A stretch of 64,000 nucleotides of DNA from Chytridium lagenaria. Its lineage: Eukaryota > Chytridiomycota > Chytridiomycetes > Chytridiales > Chytridiaceae. The position numbers were made by a program, and so were the translations under genes. Shown piece by piece: positions 33,963-45,637 of the stretch. Where the stretch lies: the NCBI GenBank assembly GCA_025449115.1, contig JAHLKC010000012.1:248001-312000 (forward strand). Direction: 5' to 3'. The stretch's first letter is position 1; each line of letters begins with the position of its first letter. The notes below the pieces were generated by a model that saw only the letters and a program-made list of their open reading frames with translations, was not told the DNA's origin and did not search any database.

Positions 33963-36900
33963 CTACACCAAAAACTTCCAATCCAGCAATGTTTTATGAG
34001 CAATATTCTTCTCCCCAAAATGACCTCTCACCCCTACAACCGCCATATCCACCAAAAACACCACAAGCGCAGCCATTGGTATTGAACTAGTCGCATTGTC
34101 GATGAATATGAACAAAAGGGCGTACCACACTAAAATGGAGAACTCAATGCCGCTTAAAAGTGTTTTGGCGTAACCAACGTTATCTAAAAATGTTAGGCCC
34201 TGACTGATGTATTAGACGTACCGTGCAGAAACGCGGAGGTGCTTGTAGAATCTGGCATAGCGCCAATGAACTTCTCAAAATAAGTTTTGGGGCGAGTTGT
34301 GTATTGAAGTTCTTTCAAGTTCTTCCGTATTTATTAGAAGCAGAAACAATAATAGAAGTCAAACCTTATCAAAAAATGCGCAGAAGAAACGGTTGATAGT
34401 TTCGTAAGCTTGCACGTCTCTCTCTGCGGCCGCTTTTGGTCGAGAGCTGACAGTTGGGTACCGCTCTAATTGCATTAAAAGGATATTTAAAAAGACTTAC
34501 GAATCCGCGACGACACTGGTTTCCGATTCCTCTAACATATATTAAAATTATTTGAGATATTACTTACATCTCCAATTACAATCCCATAAATCTTATCATA
34601 AGTCGCTCTCAACTCATTCGCCAAGAAAATCTCGAAACACTGCTGTTCCGTATTCTCAAGGCCTCGACCGGGTACCATATCATGCTAATTGCTATCAGAA
34701 AAGTAAATAAATCCAAGAACCTCTTCTTTTTTCAGAAAAAGATTCAGATCTGTTAAATTTGTGTCGGCCATAGGATGCACCGTCCGTCCGTGAATATAAT
34801 ACCCATGGCACCGCTCATCAAACACAATCAAACTGATATTGACATTGACAGTAAATCTGCGTACTGTAACAGCTTATCTCTGTAAAACCGATCGTAAATC
34901 AAAAATCTAAAGGCTGACTGCAAGAAAATTAGATTCAGCAAGTCAATACTAGCAAACCTGTGCTACTACCAACATCAACCACACAAGAAAATCCACGGCA
35001 AACAGAAGCACGGGGCTTCTTGCCCCCGGTTTGATGTTCCAAATATTCGGTTGAGGCGTTGCCGCGAATTTAACATCAAGCCCATCTAATATGAAGTACA
35101 TCCAGATGAGGAGGAACCATACGTTTATTTTTCGGTACGTCTGGAAAAGGTTAGGTTACTGTTTGTAAAATGGTAAGTACCTGTAATGAGTTCCATTGAT
35201 TCGCCATAAATATGGATCGCCAGACGCTGACGGGTGATAAAACTGGAGCAAGTTCGTTCCCATTTACCAGTAGCTTTCCTTTGGATTTCTCCCAGTCAAG
35301 GAAAAAAACGTCGGCTAGGCATTGTTCACGAATCCTATTCATAATGTATATCGTCTATACCATATAAATTATATAAGAAGTTATATGGTTCAAAGATATG
35401 TACCTGCCCTAATAGTGCCGTCAATAGAATAATCGAGAACAACCCAATATCATAGGTTGAGTTTGGGAGTAGCACATACAACGCTCCCTGTCCTTTATAG
35501 AAAAAGAACCAATAGCAACAAACAACTGCCAAGTACCAAAAGTATAATTGTCCGCCATTCCCAAAAGTATAGAGAAAAATTGGCCAATAAACTACGAGGC
35601 TGTCAGCGGAAGAAAATAAGGAAAGAGGCAACCTTCAAGTCAATCGAATCTCCAGGGCCTGACATATTCCTCTTATTCCAATTCCGTGCTTGCAGCAATG
35701 CAAACAAGATCATGAAAACCGTTGCCAGCGAAAATAAAACCTGCATCGTCAAATAGAATGTACTCATTGTCATCGAGTACGTCACTTTAAACTCAAACTT
35801 TGTCTGTCAGACTTTGTTAAAGAAAGACTTTTACCGATGGCGATGCATATTCACTTTTATCATTTATCTCAATCGTCCCATCAATTAACCTCGAATTATA
35901 CGCGATATCCATGACTGGAATATAAATTTTCCCAGACTCATTCTCGAGTTTTCGAACCCACAGAAGAATTGTGACTGCGATACGCATTGCTTGGAGTTGT
36001 TTTCCGGACACGCCGCTCACGTTATCGATAAGGAAAAAGCGACGCGTGAACGCACTGTCAGTAAACGTTCCTTCCATACTCGCATCGTCGCTTCGCCGAT
36101 TCCCTAATGCGTCTATTACGCGGACAGGGATAGGGATATACGCCCCTTTATCGTCAACGATGTCTATATTGTTAGTATATAAGAGAGTGAACACTGCTTA
36201 CAAGGGTCGTAGAATAAAGTCTCAAGAGTTGAGTTTACAACAAATGCTAGATTCACTTTACATCCAGATTTGTAATTGTAGCCTATCGTTCGCCATGGAG
36301 CTTCAGAGTTTAAATCTGATCTGCAAAACTGCAATCACAAAGTCAGGTCCCACATGAGAAGCTTGACGTACCTCTAGTTGACTACGGACGGGTTGATATC
36401 CCATAAAAGTACCATTTAGAGCATATGTCGCAAGAACCATATTGAAAGTTCCTTGGCTCTATCCCAATCATCAGTTCTATTAACAAGTAGTATTCTCACA
36501 TTCGCGCTTGCAAAGTCGATGGTGATGTTTGGTGACAATGTTACGATCTTGTTAACAGGTTTTTCTGAATAGAACAACCATGGCATGCCACGTGGTCTAC
36601 ATAAATAGGTTATAGTTTCAATAAAAAAAAACGGCATTACCTCGCAAACGGAGATGGAAATAGTGAAGGGAGCCGTGACGCGAGAAGACTGTTGTACTGT
36701 TGACAAGCTTCTGAGGTTTCCCGGTATAGCTGCAAAACGCAGAGATTACCAAGGAGTTGGCAGGCTTCCGGTCTCCATTCGTCCTATGTATTGGTTAGGA
36801 TTCGAAAGTAAAACGAGGATCGCACCCTGCAGCTCACTAATGCATCAGCGAAATTCCTTGTAAAGAAATCGGACGTTACCGAACTTGAGGATGACGTGGA

Positions 36901-37813
36901 GCCAGCCGGACTCATTGCGTTCTTCGAAAATGTCAAATTCAACATAAAAACGTAACATACCGCGTAGCTAACGGAAAAGGCGGAGGATGACAATGTGCTT
37001 GTTGTAGAGTTCATACATTTTCCTCCGACCTAATTAAAATTAAAATGATATCCTTATCGTGGATTTAAATGAATACCGGTCGTGGTAAAAATCCAAGGGA
37101 TGCATCACAGTTACACTCATATTGATTACTAGCAGCGAGGACGGCGACCATATTTTGGATGGGACATGGAATGCATCTCGAAAGATCATTTCTTGGATAA
37201 CTTCCTTTAGGGCATCCTGTGCAAATCGCGGTTGTCAACGGACTCCCTCGAGCATCTCTGTCCACTTTGAATGTTCACGTAAGTATTAAAGAGCTAATTG
37301 GGCGGTCGCCTTACACAGAAATTGTCCTGCGGGGCAAACACATGAGACAGCGTTGTTTGTAGAGTTAAAAGAAGTACGTTGGTCGCAGCTGAGACAGAAA
37401 GTCCTATCGTGCGATGACGTCTATTTTAAAACATAAGCTTGTTTCATGACTTTTCAGCTCTCACCTGATTTCCCGTGCATGCAGTGCATGATGCTTGGGG
37501 TTGAAGCAAATTACTTCCATCCTTCACAATAAATCCAGGGAGACATCTGCATATTCCTTTTGAGCGTATGATTATTGAGCATTCCCATATCTTTCATTAG
37601 AAATACCGGCATCCGAAATAACCGCTCCATCACTGCATGTCCGACACTGCAGCTCCGATATGTCCAAAGCCCTACCCGCAGGACACACTGGATTTACTAT
37701 ACTCAACACTAGATATTTCCCATAGTGACTGGGGCAGAGACTTTTGCGGTAAGATGAAAAGAAACAACGACCAGTAGTAGGATCAAAACACTTCTGGCAG
37801 TGGCGACTGCCAT
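33963..37813 (-). CDS. TMEM67: Meckelin (TMEM67/MKS3), ciliary transition-zone membrane protein
   Basis: A multi-pass receptor-like protein of the ciliary transition zone, so its presence implies a flagellated cell. The ATG at 37813 begins a strong signal peptide (MAVATARSVLILLLVVVSFH...). A Cys-rich region follows (PAGRALDISELQCRTCSDGA; CTGCPKGSYPRNDLSRCIPC). Conserved landmarks of the family are RRFFLIDNVSG (about 36020), DVFFLDWEKSKGKLLV (about 35280), VSVWRSIFMANQWNSLQ, YYIHGRTVHPMADTN (about 34760-34805) and the end IAHKTLLDWKFLV at TAG 33963. Several TM segments are visible. There are many short introns. A frameshift near 37710 separates the signal peptide from the Cys-rich region. Confidence 0.9.
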
Positions 37814-37840
37814 GATCTGAGTTTGTCAATTCCAATATGT

Positions 37841-38355
37841 TTATTTGTTTTTCTTGCGAAAGTAATCCCCAAGTTTCTCGACTGCCTCTGCTGCGACACT
37901 CGCAAACATGGAGGAGTCGTACGTGCCAATGATGTAGTGACCGTGTGTGCGGGAGATGATGATACCGCTCTTGTCCTTTGAAAACTTAGCTTGGAACAAA
38001 ACTGATGTTAGAGAATACATTTTTGGCATATACTGAGAGATTGTCGGATCTTACGGCCCTGTAGGCAACATCATTAAAACGTGATGGCTGCCTCTGACGT
38101 CCTTGCATCTCTAGGATTATCAAATGCGTTTTGAATGCGTGTATAGTCTTGAAGAGTCATCTTAAAACATTAAACGGCATCTCTCAATTTAATGCTACTT
38201 CAAACATTGTGACTTTGCTTTAACGGATCCATCCTTTCGCTGTAAAATTAAATAAGTGAGCACTACTCGTATGATAATGGTGTATCCACCTTGACAATGG
38301 CAGCATGATGGATATGCCGAGTCGACATCAACGCTTCCTGAAGCAGAGCATTCAT
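37841..38355 (-). CDS. PFN4: Profilin-4 family protein
   Basis: A divergent profilin known mainly from ciliated cells and male germ cells. The start at 38355 gives MNALLQEALMSTRHIHHAAI, spliced near 38288. Further exons give LQDYTRIQNAFDNPRDARTS and YRAVRSDNLSVYAKN, the family's central motif, and the C-terminal segment HGHYIIGTYDSSMFASVAAE with LGDYFRKKNK and TAA at 37841. It has the length of a single-domain profilin (about 130 residues). It ends 27 bp before the meckelin start on the same strand. The region 38030-38230 is split by introns or an indel, so the middle is approximate. Confidence 0.75.
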
Positions 38356-38401
38356 TGATGTCGCATTGACAAACGAAACCACAAAAATCAAACTAGCAAA
38401 A
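38356..38401. promoter_or_regulatory. 46-bp divergent interval, PFN4 / EMC4
   Basis: Lies between two opposed ATGs. A-rich on the plus strand just before the EMC4 start. No specific motif is recognised. Confidence 0.35.
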
Positions 38402-39219
38402 ATGGCCTCCTCGAAGTACTCGGTGGATTTCCACTCTTTGGATCAGTCGTAAGTGTATTCCAACGCATACATACACATGCAGGAACGTTGCAAATCGTAT
38501 TGACATTGATCCTGAAGCCGAAACAGCGTTAAGGGTCTTGATCCTACCGGGTTTTCTCCCTACAGCAACGACTCGTCAAAGGTTGCACTGGTGAGTCCAG
38601 TCTCAGACAGCTGTTCCTCCCAAGATTCGATGCTCAACGAACATTTATAGAAAGACAAGACTGCAGAAGATGAGAAGAATATTGTAACCCTCAGGCTAAA
38701 GGTTTGTGGGTCGTGAAGGGCAAGGGATGCTGATTATTGCATTAGAAAGCTTGGACGTCGCTCTGGCCCCCGGAAAGTCTATCCCGATGAACGCTTTCAT
38801 GCTCTGGATGTCTGGAAACAGTGTCCAGATTTTCTCCATCCTTATCACCGTCATGCTTTTCGTTAACGCCGCAAAAGCGATTGCTGGTACCAAACAAGGT
38901 ACCTGTTTTCACGTCAATTCTGATCGCTAAACATTTCACCCAAAGCTTTCGAAAGATTTGGCTCAGATGATGGTGGAAAGAAAGGATTTCTTTCGGATCC
39001 TCTTCTTCTTCCCAAGGCTGTGTACATATTGTCTCAATTCGGTGTCATGGTCTTGGCGTGTGGAAGTGTGGGGCCATGGGACTTTTGCCAACTGCGCAAT
39101 CTGACTGGCTTGCATTCTTGGAACCAAAGACGGTAAGATTAAACTCTCAGTTAAGATAAAAACTAATCAATCATGGGAAGATTGTTGAATTTACATCTGG
39201 AGGATCAATGTGGAAGTAG
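38402..39219 (+). CDS. EMC4: ER membrane protein complex subunit 4
   Basis: Subunit of the EMC insertase for tail-anchored and multipass proteins in the ER. The start at 38402 gives MASSKYSVDFHSLDQ, then an intron. The family core is VALAPGKSIPMNAFMLWMSG (about 38758-38816), followed by a membrane segment and, after splicing at about 38899, the last conserved block WKCGAMGLLPTAQSDWLAFL (about 39062-39121). A final exon after a roughly 50-nt intron gives IVEFTSGGSMWK and TAG at 39219. The match to the human pattern (IPMN, AGN, MGLLPT, SDWLAF) is strong. Small frame changes at 38580-38720 and 39010-39065 are introns or indels. Confidence 0.88.
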
Positions 39220-39370
39220 ACGGCGCATTATCCATTTCTCTAGCTTTCGATGTACCTCCATTTGTATCAGCTTACTTTTCTGCCCTTTTGCCAATAAAGT
39301 CCATGCGTCTCATTTTAGGAATTGTTTTCTGGTTGAGAGTGGTTTATTACAATGTGCTTAAGAGGGGTAT

Positions 39371-40956
39371 CTAACGATCAAGAATTCTTAGTAAACTATC
39401 TTCCTTGTTGAGCCGCAACGCCAGCATGATATCGGATTCAGGCATGTTTAGTCTTATCCGATTATTTGACGCTGCATGTTTCCCTTCCTGGACCAATATG
39501 AACCGTGAGGAGAACAGTCTTCTGCAGATTCCGGCAACGACGTATCCAGGCAAACCATCTTCATTCATTTTCAATGATATTCTCGACATCTCATCCACCA
39601 TCTTCATGAAATTAGTCTACACAAAAAAACCCATGCAAGTACCTCTCCCAGCGAAAACTCGGAGAGTTTCGTCCGTTTCATCAAACTACAAAATGCCACC
39701 AAAAACTGTTGCTCGGCTGGGGCGGAGTTTTGCACAGCACGCATTTGCGGCGAAAAAAACATGTCTTTGATCACAACTGTAATAAACTCTCTCGTTATAG
39801 ATTTCACACCCGCCTTATCTGATAATTGCATTTTGAAACTTTCTAAAGCATGCCTGGCAAACATTAACTTAACACCTGATAGAAAAACTCAACTGGCAAA
39901 TATCTAACGCGCGTCTTGCATCTCCTGAAATCCCCGCGACCTTTCTCGAACAAAACTCAATTGCATCTCGTTGAAATAAAAATGAATTTCCTGTCCGTGC
40001 AGCAATGATGCACGAGAGCTCATCAACTGTGTAGGCTTTAAACACAACTCGTTTTGATCCAACCCTGCTATTGATTTTTTGAAGAAACACGCGCTCCGGT
40101 AAGTCCATGGTGTTCGCAATTCCGACCACAATTAAGTTCGACTCTGCGGCACGCGGCCAGTCAAAAAAAGTTGTAGATAACTTCTTGTTTTTTGGTAACC
40201 AACATGTCAAGTTCGTCGAGAAGGAGAATACTTTACGTATAAGTTAATACGTCAAAGCTTGAAAGCACTTACATCGGCTTTCGCTCAATCGGTTTCGCTT
40301 TCCCTTTTCCCTTCCCCTTTGGTTTCTTTTTAAAGTAATCCGACAACAACTCCGCCGCCTTCTTGGCTCCGACTTTTCCTGAATGCGGGGAAATGTAACT
40401 CCACAACTCACAATAAGCTTGCGCAGGTTCGATAAGTTTCATGCAGTTGATTTCAAAATACTCAAAGTCTGGTAGTGTCTATCAACTAGATTAGTTAATA
40501 TTATTAGAAGTTATTACTTCTTCATTAACACTCTGCCGCATTGTTGCAATGACGGAACGAAGGGATGCGGTTTTACCTGTCCCAGGCACACCCGAGACAT
40601 CTGGAAACAGTCAGTTGAGTCGGTGAAAGATGGCTTACATATGCAATCGCCTGTATTTTGCTCAACGGAGCTTGAGAGGTAGGTGTACAATGACCCAAAC
40701 TCATCCTCACGCCCAGGAAGGTCTTCGGGTGGAGACGACAGTATGGAGGCGACTCGTGCAATCTCGGCTACCACCAACATTAATGTTCAGTATGATCGGA
40801 TAAGAAATAAACCTTCTTGAATTGAAGTATCAACTCGCTTTTCGACTTCATCAAGGACAGCAACTGCTTTCCAACCTTTTGCTTTTTGGATGAAGTGGAT
40901 GCTCCAAAAGGCGCATCTACCTCTCCTGTTATGGACTTTCGCTTTGGTCGAGCCAT
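39371..40956 (-). CDS. ORC1: Origin recognition complex subunit 1 (AAA+ ATPase)
   Basis: ATPase subunit of the complex that marks replication origins. The start at 40956 gives MARPKRKSITGEVDAPFG, a short basic N-terminus with no BAH domain seen. LPGREDEFGSLYTYL precedes the Walker A motif GVPGTGKT (about 40580-40605); Walker B LLDELDML is near 40205-40235; ESNLIVVGIANTMDLPERV and SGDARRALDIC (about 39910) are the ORC1-type sensor segments. A winged-helix C-domain follows and the frame ends at 39371. The sequence fits ORC1 better than CDC6 because of the IANTMDLPERV segment. Introns are short and several; the reading around 39860-39900 is unsettled. Confidence 0.88.
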
Positions 40957-41000
40957 CGGACAGAAATTGTCAGCTTTGAATGCAATATATCCTTTTCTAT

Positions 41001-42001
41001 TTAGAGAGGTCGATCCTGTCTCTGTTGTCCACGACCTCGGCGCCCCACAATAACATCCCAAATCCATAATACTGCAAAAGGAAATCCAAGGACTGCGAGG
41101 ACAAACCCTACTATAAAAGTCCATCCAGCTACAGAATTCAGATCTGGATCTGATTTTGCTATAAGTTGGTTTGCTCGAGCCTGCAGATACGAAAGTAAAC
41201 TGCGATCAATAAGGGTCCATATTTTTTTCACAAAAACACCCACCCTGAGTTGGTATACGTAATTAAATATGTCAAGCTGAATTTTGAACCTACAACGCCA
41301 ATGTATCAGAATTCACGCGTTTATCTTGCCGAAAATCTTACCAAAGCGACCAAGAAGGCGGCAACTTATTGTACCAAGGTTGCGTCCTCCAGCTATGCGT
41401 TACAAACTTAACCACGTTATCCCGAACCGCATCTTCTCTAATGTCCACACATTCCCATGATGTAAAAGTTTAACGGTTGGGTATGCCTTTATCTCCAGTA
41501 GCGCCGATGTTTTGGTATTAACGCTCCCATCAATCAACGCGAAGCGATAGGTGGAATCGTTGGAGAATTTGAGTGAGGAATTCGATTTTAATGTTGTGGT
41601 GATGTTGTCCCAGGAATTGAGAAGGGTCCTGGAGAAGGGGCAGTGGGGGTGGTAGCTATTTTAAGTAGTCAGTTTATGCTGGCAGAGTCTGCCAATGCTT
41701 ACACGCTCAATAGCCATACGTCCGAATATAATGAGGTGAGATTTGCGTCTGTGATGAAGAGAGAGTGCTTGAATGACGTAGGTATTATAGCGGATGATGA
41801 TGATGATGGTGGTGGTAATTTATCTTTTTGTAGCGATGGTGATGGTGATGGTGAGGCCTCGTCGCCTAGTGTTGATGCGAGTGTCCCTCCTCCTCCCTCT
41901 GCACCATCGCTGTTGCTTCCATCTTCCTGTGCACCCGAATGCTGTAATTCGGCTGAATCATCACCCTCCCCTTGCAGCTGTGATCCCTTTTCCAATGTCA
42001 T
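41001..42001 (-). CDS. TXNDC15: TXNDC15/TMX5-like transmembrane thioredoxin-related protein (CPFS active site)
   Basis: A thioredoxin fold is readable after splicing at about 41657-41705: SDVWLLSV joined to YHPHCPFSRTLLNSW. The active site reads C-P-F-S rather than CxxC, the CxxS form seen in TXNDC15/TMX5, an ER protein needed for cilia in animals. KAYPTVKLLHHGNVWT supplies the cis-proline segment (about 41470-41515). A last exon gives a membrane segment (SVAGWTFIVGFVLAVLGFPF) and a basic tail to 41001. The N-terminus is acidic and low-complexity; the ATG at 42001 (MTLEKGSQLQGEGDD) is tentative because no signal peptide is seen. TMX-like is certain in kind; the TXNDC15 assignment rests on CxxS and layout. 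Confidence 0.6.
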
Positions 42002-42059
42002 CTTAATCCCACATAGGATTGTGCAACCCTGGGATCTCAATTTCTTTTTCCATCAAAAA
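42002..42059. promoter_or_regulatory. 58-bp divergent interval, TXNDC15-like / TRP5
   Basis: Separates two opposed ATGs. Pyrimidine-rich then A-rich before the TRP5 start. No known motif is recognised. Confidence 0.3.
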
Positions 42060-44677
42060 ATGTCCCTGTCCATACGCAACGCATTCTCATCCGCAAAGGC
42101 TGACAGTTGAGTACTTTGGTCTCATTCGCAGGCATGCATGCATGCATGCGCATGGATTCAGCCTTCCACCTCATTGTATCTTGCTTACATTGTGTGATCT
42201 TGCTAGGTCGTCCTGTCTTTGTGGCCTATGTCACTGCAGGCTTTCCATCTCCCGCTGACACGGTCGACGTCTTGCTTTCCCTCCAAAAGGGAGGCGCCGA
42301 CATCATCGAACTCGGTAAGCCACCTCATCCCGCACATTGTATGCATTCTTACGCATTCTCCAGGTGTTCCCTTCTCTGATCCCATCGCCGACGGTCCCAC
42401 CATTCAAGATTCCACATCGGTATGTGACCATCACAACCACATCACACTTACGATCATAGATTGCATTGAACCATGGAATTGATATTCCTCAATGTCTTGA
42501 CTTTGTGAAGCAAGCGCGTGCCAAGGGTCTCCACGTTCCTGTTTTGTTCATGGGCTATTACAACCCGTTCCTTATTTACGGTGAGCAGAGGCTTATGGAG
42601 GACTGCGCTGCTATTGGTGTCAATGGATTTATTGTTGTGGATCTTCCACCTGAAGAAGCTGTGAGGTTCAGGAACCAGTGCAGCAAGAATGGGTATGACT
42701 TTTTGCCATTGTGGTTGTTCCGGCTAACGTTCCCATTAGATTGAGCTATGTTCCCCTCATTGCACCCTCGACCACAGATTCCAGGATGAAGCATCTGGCA
42801 TCTGTGGCGGACAGCTTTATCTACGTGGTGAGCACATTGGGTGTCACAGGTGCAAGAGCATCTGTCAACACGGAACTTCCAGAGTTGGTAAAGAAGATTA
42901 AGACCTTTACCGCAATTCCTTTGGCCGTTGGATTTGGTGTCAGCACCCGCGAGCACTTTGTTGAGGTCGGTCGTCACGCTGAGGGTGTCGTCATTGGCTC
43001 GAAGATTATCACAACCTTGAAGGACGCAGGTGAATATCGTTGATCGCATTTTCTTCTCACAGTTCATTAGATCCTTCGAAACGCTCCGAAACTGTTTACG
43101 AATTCGCAAAATCTATTACGCACAGGGATGTCAGCGTTACGTCTGGTCCCGCGGCTCCCCAAGCTTCCCAGATTGACGACACTGCCGAAGCAACCATTAA
43201 GATGACTCACACCCTTCATCCCCGTTTCGGCGAGTTTGGTGGACAGTACGCTCCTGAGGCGTTGGTGGATTGTCTTGAAGAGATTGAGACAGCTTTCGTG
43301 AAGGCAAAGAACGACCCTGGGTTCTGGGAGGAGTTCAGGTCGCATTACCCTTACATTGGCAGGCCGTCGCCTCTTCACTTAGCGGAACGTCTCACCAAGA
43401 AGGCTGGTAAGTAAAATTTTGTTTACTCTGGACAACTTACCACGTTTTGAACTTACCCCGTTATAAAAAAACTAAAAGGCGGTGCGCGTATCTGGTTGAA
43501 GCGTGAAGATCTCAACCATACTGGTTCACACAAGATTAATAAACGCGTTGGGTCCAAGTTCCTTTTGGCGATGAGGTTGGGTAAGAAAAGGATTATTGCC
43601 GGAGACTGGTGCTGGACAGCACGGTGTCGCCACTGCGACCCGTTTGCGCGAAGTTTGGTTTAGAGGTGTATTGTGTACATGGGAGCCGAGGATGTAAGGA
43701 GACAGGCTTGAACGTGTTTAGGATCAAGCCTTTTGGGTGCTAAAGTTGTGGCCTGTAGAGTCAGGTAAATGTATACAACTGATCAATACTTATGAATTTG
43801 CAGGATCCCGTACTCTGAAGGACGCCAATTAACGGAGCAATGCGTGATTGGGTGACAACGTTCAAGAACGACCCACTACCTCATCGGTTCCGCCATCGGC
43901 CCCCACCCCTTCCCTCAAATTGTACGTGAGTTCCAATCCGTCATGGAAGGGGAAGCCCGCGCGCAGATGCTTGAAAAGACGTTCAAGCTTCCCGATGTCG
44001 TTATGGCGTGTGTTGGTGGTGGATCGAATGGCGATTGGCACGTTCCACCCCTTTATTAATGATGCTGATGTGAGAATTATCGGCGTGGAGGCTGCCGGGA
44101 GATGGGATTGAGACTGGCAAGCACTCTGCTACTCTCTCGGCTGGTACTCCTGGTGTGCTTCATGGAACTAGAACATATTTGCTTCAGGACAAGAACGGTC
44201 AAATTATTGAAACTCACAGTATCAGTGCTGTAAGCCCTTCCTTTGGAAAACATTTTTAACATTTTACAGGGTTTGGATTACCCTGGTGTTGGGCCTGAAC
44301 ACGCCTGGTTGAAGGACTCTGGACGCGCCGAGTACATCGCTGCAACTGATGCCGAAGCGATGAAGGGTATTCGTCTTCTTTCTGAAACTGAGGGTATCAT
44401 CCCTGCTCTTGAGACCGCGCATGCTGTCTGGAAGGCGTATGAAATTGCGCAGACTTTGAAAGCAGAACAAAACATCGTGGTGTGTATTTCTGGACGTGGA
44501 GATAAGGATGTGGTTTCTATTGCCGAGGCATTGCCGAAGTTAGGCGAGCAGATTGAATGGTAAGGAATACATATTTTCCGTGTTGTATTTAGATGATATG
44601 TAATTGATATGAATTTATTCTGACTTTTTAAAAGGGATTTGAGGTTTGAGGGTGAGCTCAAAGGACGCGGGCAGTAG
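42060..44677 (+). CDS. TRP5: Tryptophan synthase, fused alpha-beta (TRP5 type), several frameshifts in beta
   Basis: Final enzyme of tryptophan synthesis. The alpha domain starts at 42060 ([15 protein letters not shown]), splices over a GCAT-rich intron to [14 protein letters not shown], and continues with [33 protein letters not shown] and [14 protein letters not shown] linker leads to the beta domain: [20 protein letters not shown], then the PLP lysine in [14 protein letters not shown] (about 43500-43542), and [17 protein letters not shown]. The gene ends [15 protein letters not shown] at TAG 44677. The fusion is typical of fungi. Between about 43540 and 44110 at least four single-base changes break the frame, for example an extra A in AATAAACGCG and an extra G in GCCGGAGACT, exactly where the conserved sequence continues. 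Confidence 0.93.
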
Positions 44678-44923
44678 ATTACAGTGGAGAGGGGTGTTTT
44701 TGGGATGGTCGCATGATCGGTTGTGTTAGAGATTATTAGTCTATTATTGCCTCATTTCGGAGGAAATATAAATCACGGAAGACCTCACTCATTGAAGCCA
44801 GTGTTGCAAAATCCACACTCCTTTATTAAGTCCGGGTAACGAAAAAGATAAAATGGATGGAGCTCAGTTCTTCCAGTCCGCCCTGCATAGAAAGTCAGTC
44901 CCAAATATCATTTAAAAATTCCT

Positions 44924-45577
44924 TCACCTCTCATGGTACGGAGGGTTCCTCAAAAACATCTTGGATCCACGCCACCATTGAGGATCGATGCGTCGTTCGG
45001 GAGCCAAAAAGATGTAAGTCGGCTTGACGTATCGTTCAGTATGGTAAACAGGCTCAGCCTTTGTTTTATCCAACACTCCGTACTGCCCCACACCTGGAAC
45101 GGGTGCCTTCAAATCAAGCGGTGCCCATCCATCAACCTTGCTCATGATCTCAGCTTCCTGTGCGCGAATCGAATCCAGACGTCTAACGAGATCCCTGTCG
45201 GTTTCAGCTTGAAGAAGTGGAACTAGACTGATACGTGCCCAAGCCTTTTCCCTCTTAAGTTCTCTGTATATTGAATCAGACTTGCGATTGTTGCAATCCC
45301 CTCACCGTCGCTCTGCATTTGATTGCTGTAACCAGTACCATCCGTAAGCCATGACACCGAGGGTTCCGATGATGATGACAGCACCTGAGGGACCTCGAGC
45401 AGGGATGTTGCGCTTGAATTGGATGGTCTCAGGGAAACCCCCCGGCGGGGGCAGGTCCTGCCTGACGCTTAAGGGGGTGTCCATCGTTTTGTATGTAGAT
45501 GCAAGAAAATCGAAATTTCTCAGTGGTATTGGTGCGACGGATGAGCGGAGGAGGCCTGTTGCTGACATGACCATCAT
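44924..45577 (-). CDS. NDUFA13: NADH dehydrogenase (complex I) subunit NDUFA13 / GRIM-19
   Basis: Accessory subunit of mitochondrial complex I. After an N-terminal extension the conserved block reads QDLPPPGGFPETIQFKRNIP (about 45405-45463), then a membrane segment (SGAVIIIGTLGVMAYGWYWL). An intron of about 43 nt (45260-45302) joins NAERR to ELKREKAWARISLVPLLQAE, followed by TDRDLVRRLDSIRAQEAEIM and the C-terminal EPVYHTERYVKPTY. The stop is at 44924. The ATG at 45577 is the first in frame; the internal Met at about 45565 is also possible. The order of motifs is as in the animal and fungal proteins. Complex I is therefore probably present in this organism. Confidence 0.88.
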
Positions 45578-45637
45578 TTCAAAGGAGAACAGCTCGCATG
45601 GTGAGGGGGTTGTAGTGTTGGCGTGCGTCGGAGAGTC
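45578..45637. promoter_or_regulatory. 60-bp divergent interval, NDUFA13 / ADA2
   Basis: G-rich between two opposed start codons; no specific motif recognised. Confidence 0.3.

Noticed and set aside
39371..40956. CDC6 instead of ORC1
   Set aside because: The sensor segment IANTMDLPERV and the following residues fit ORC1 more closely.
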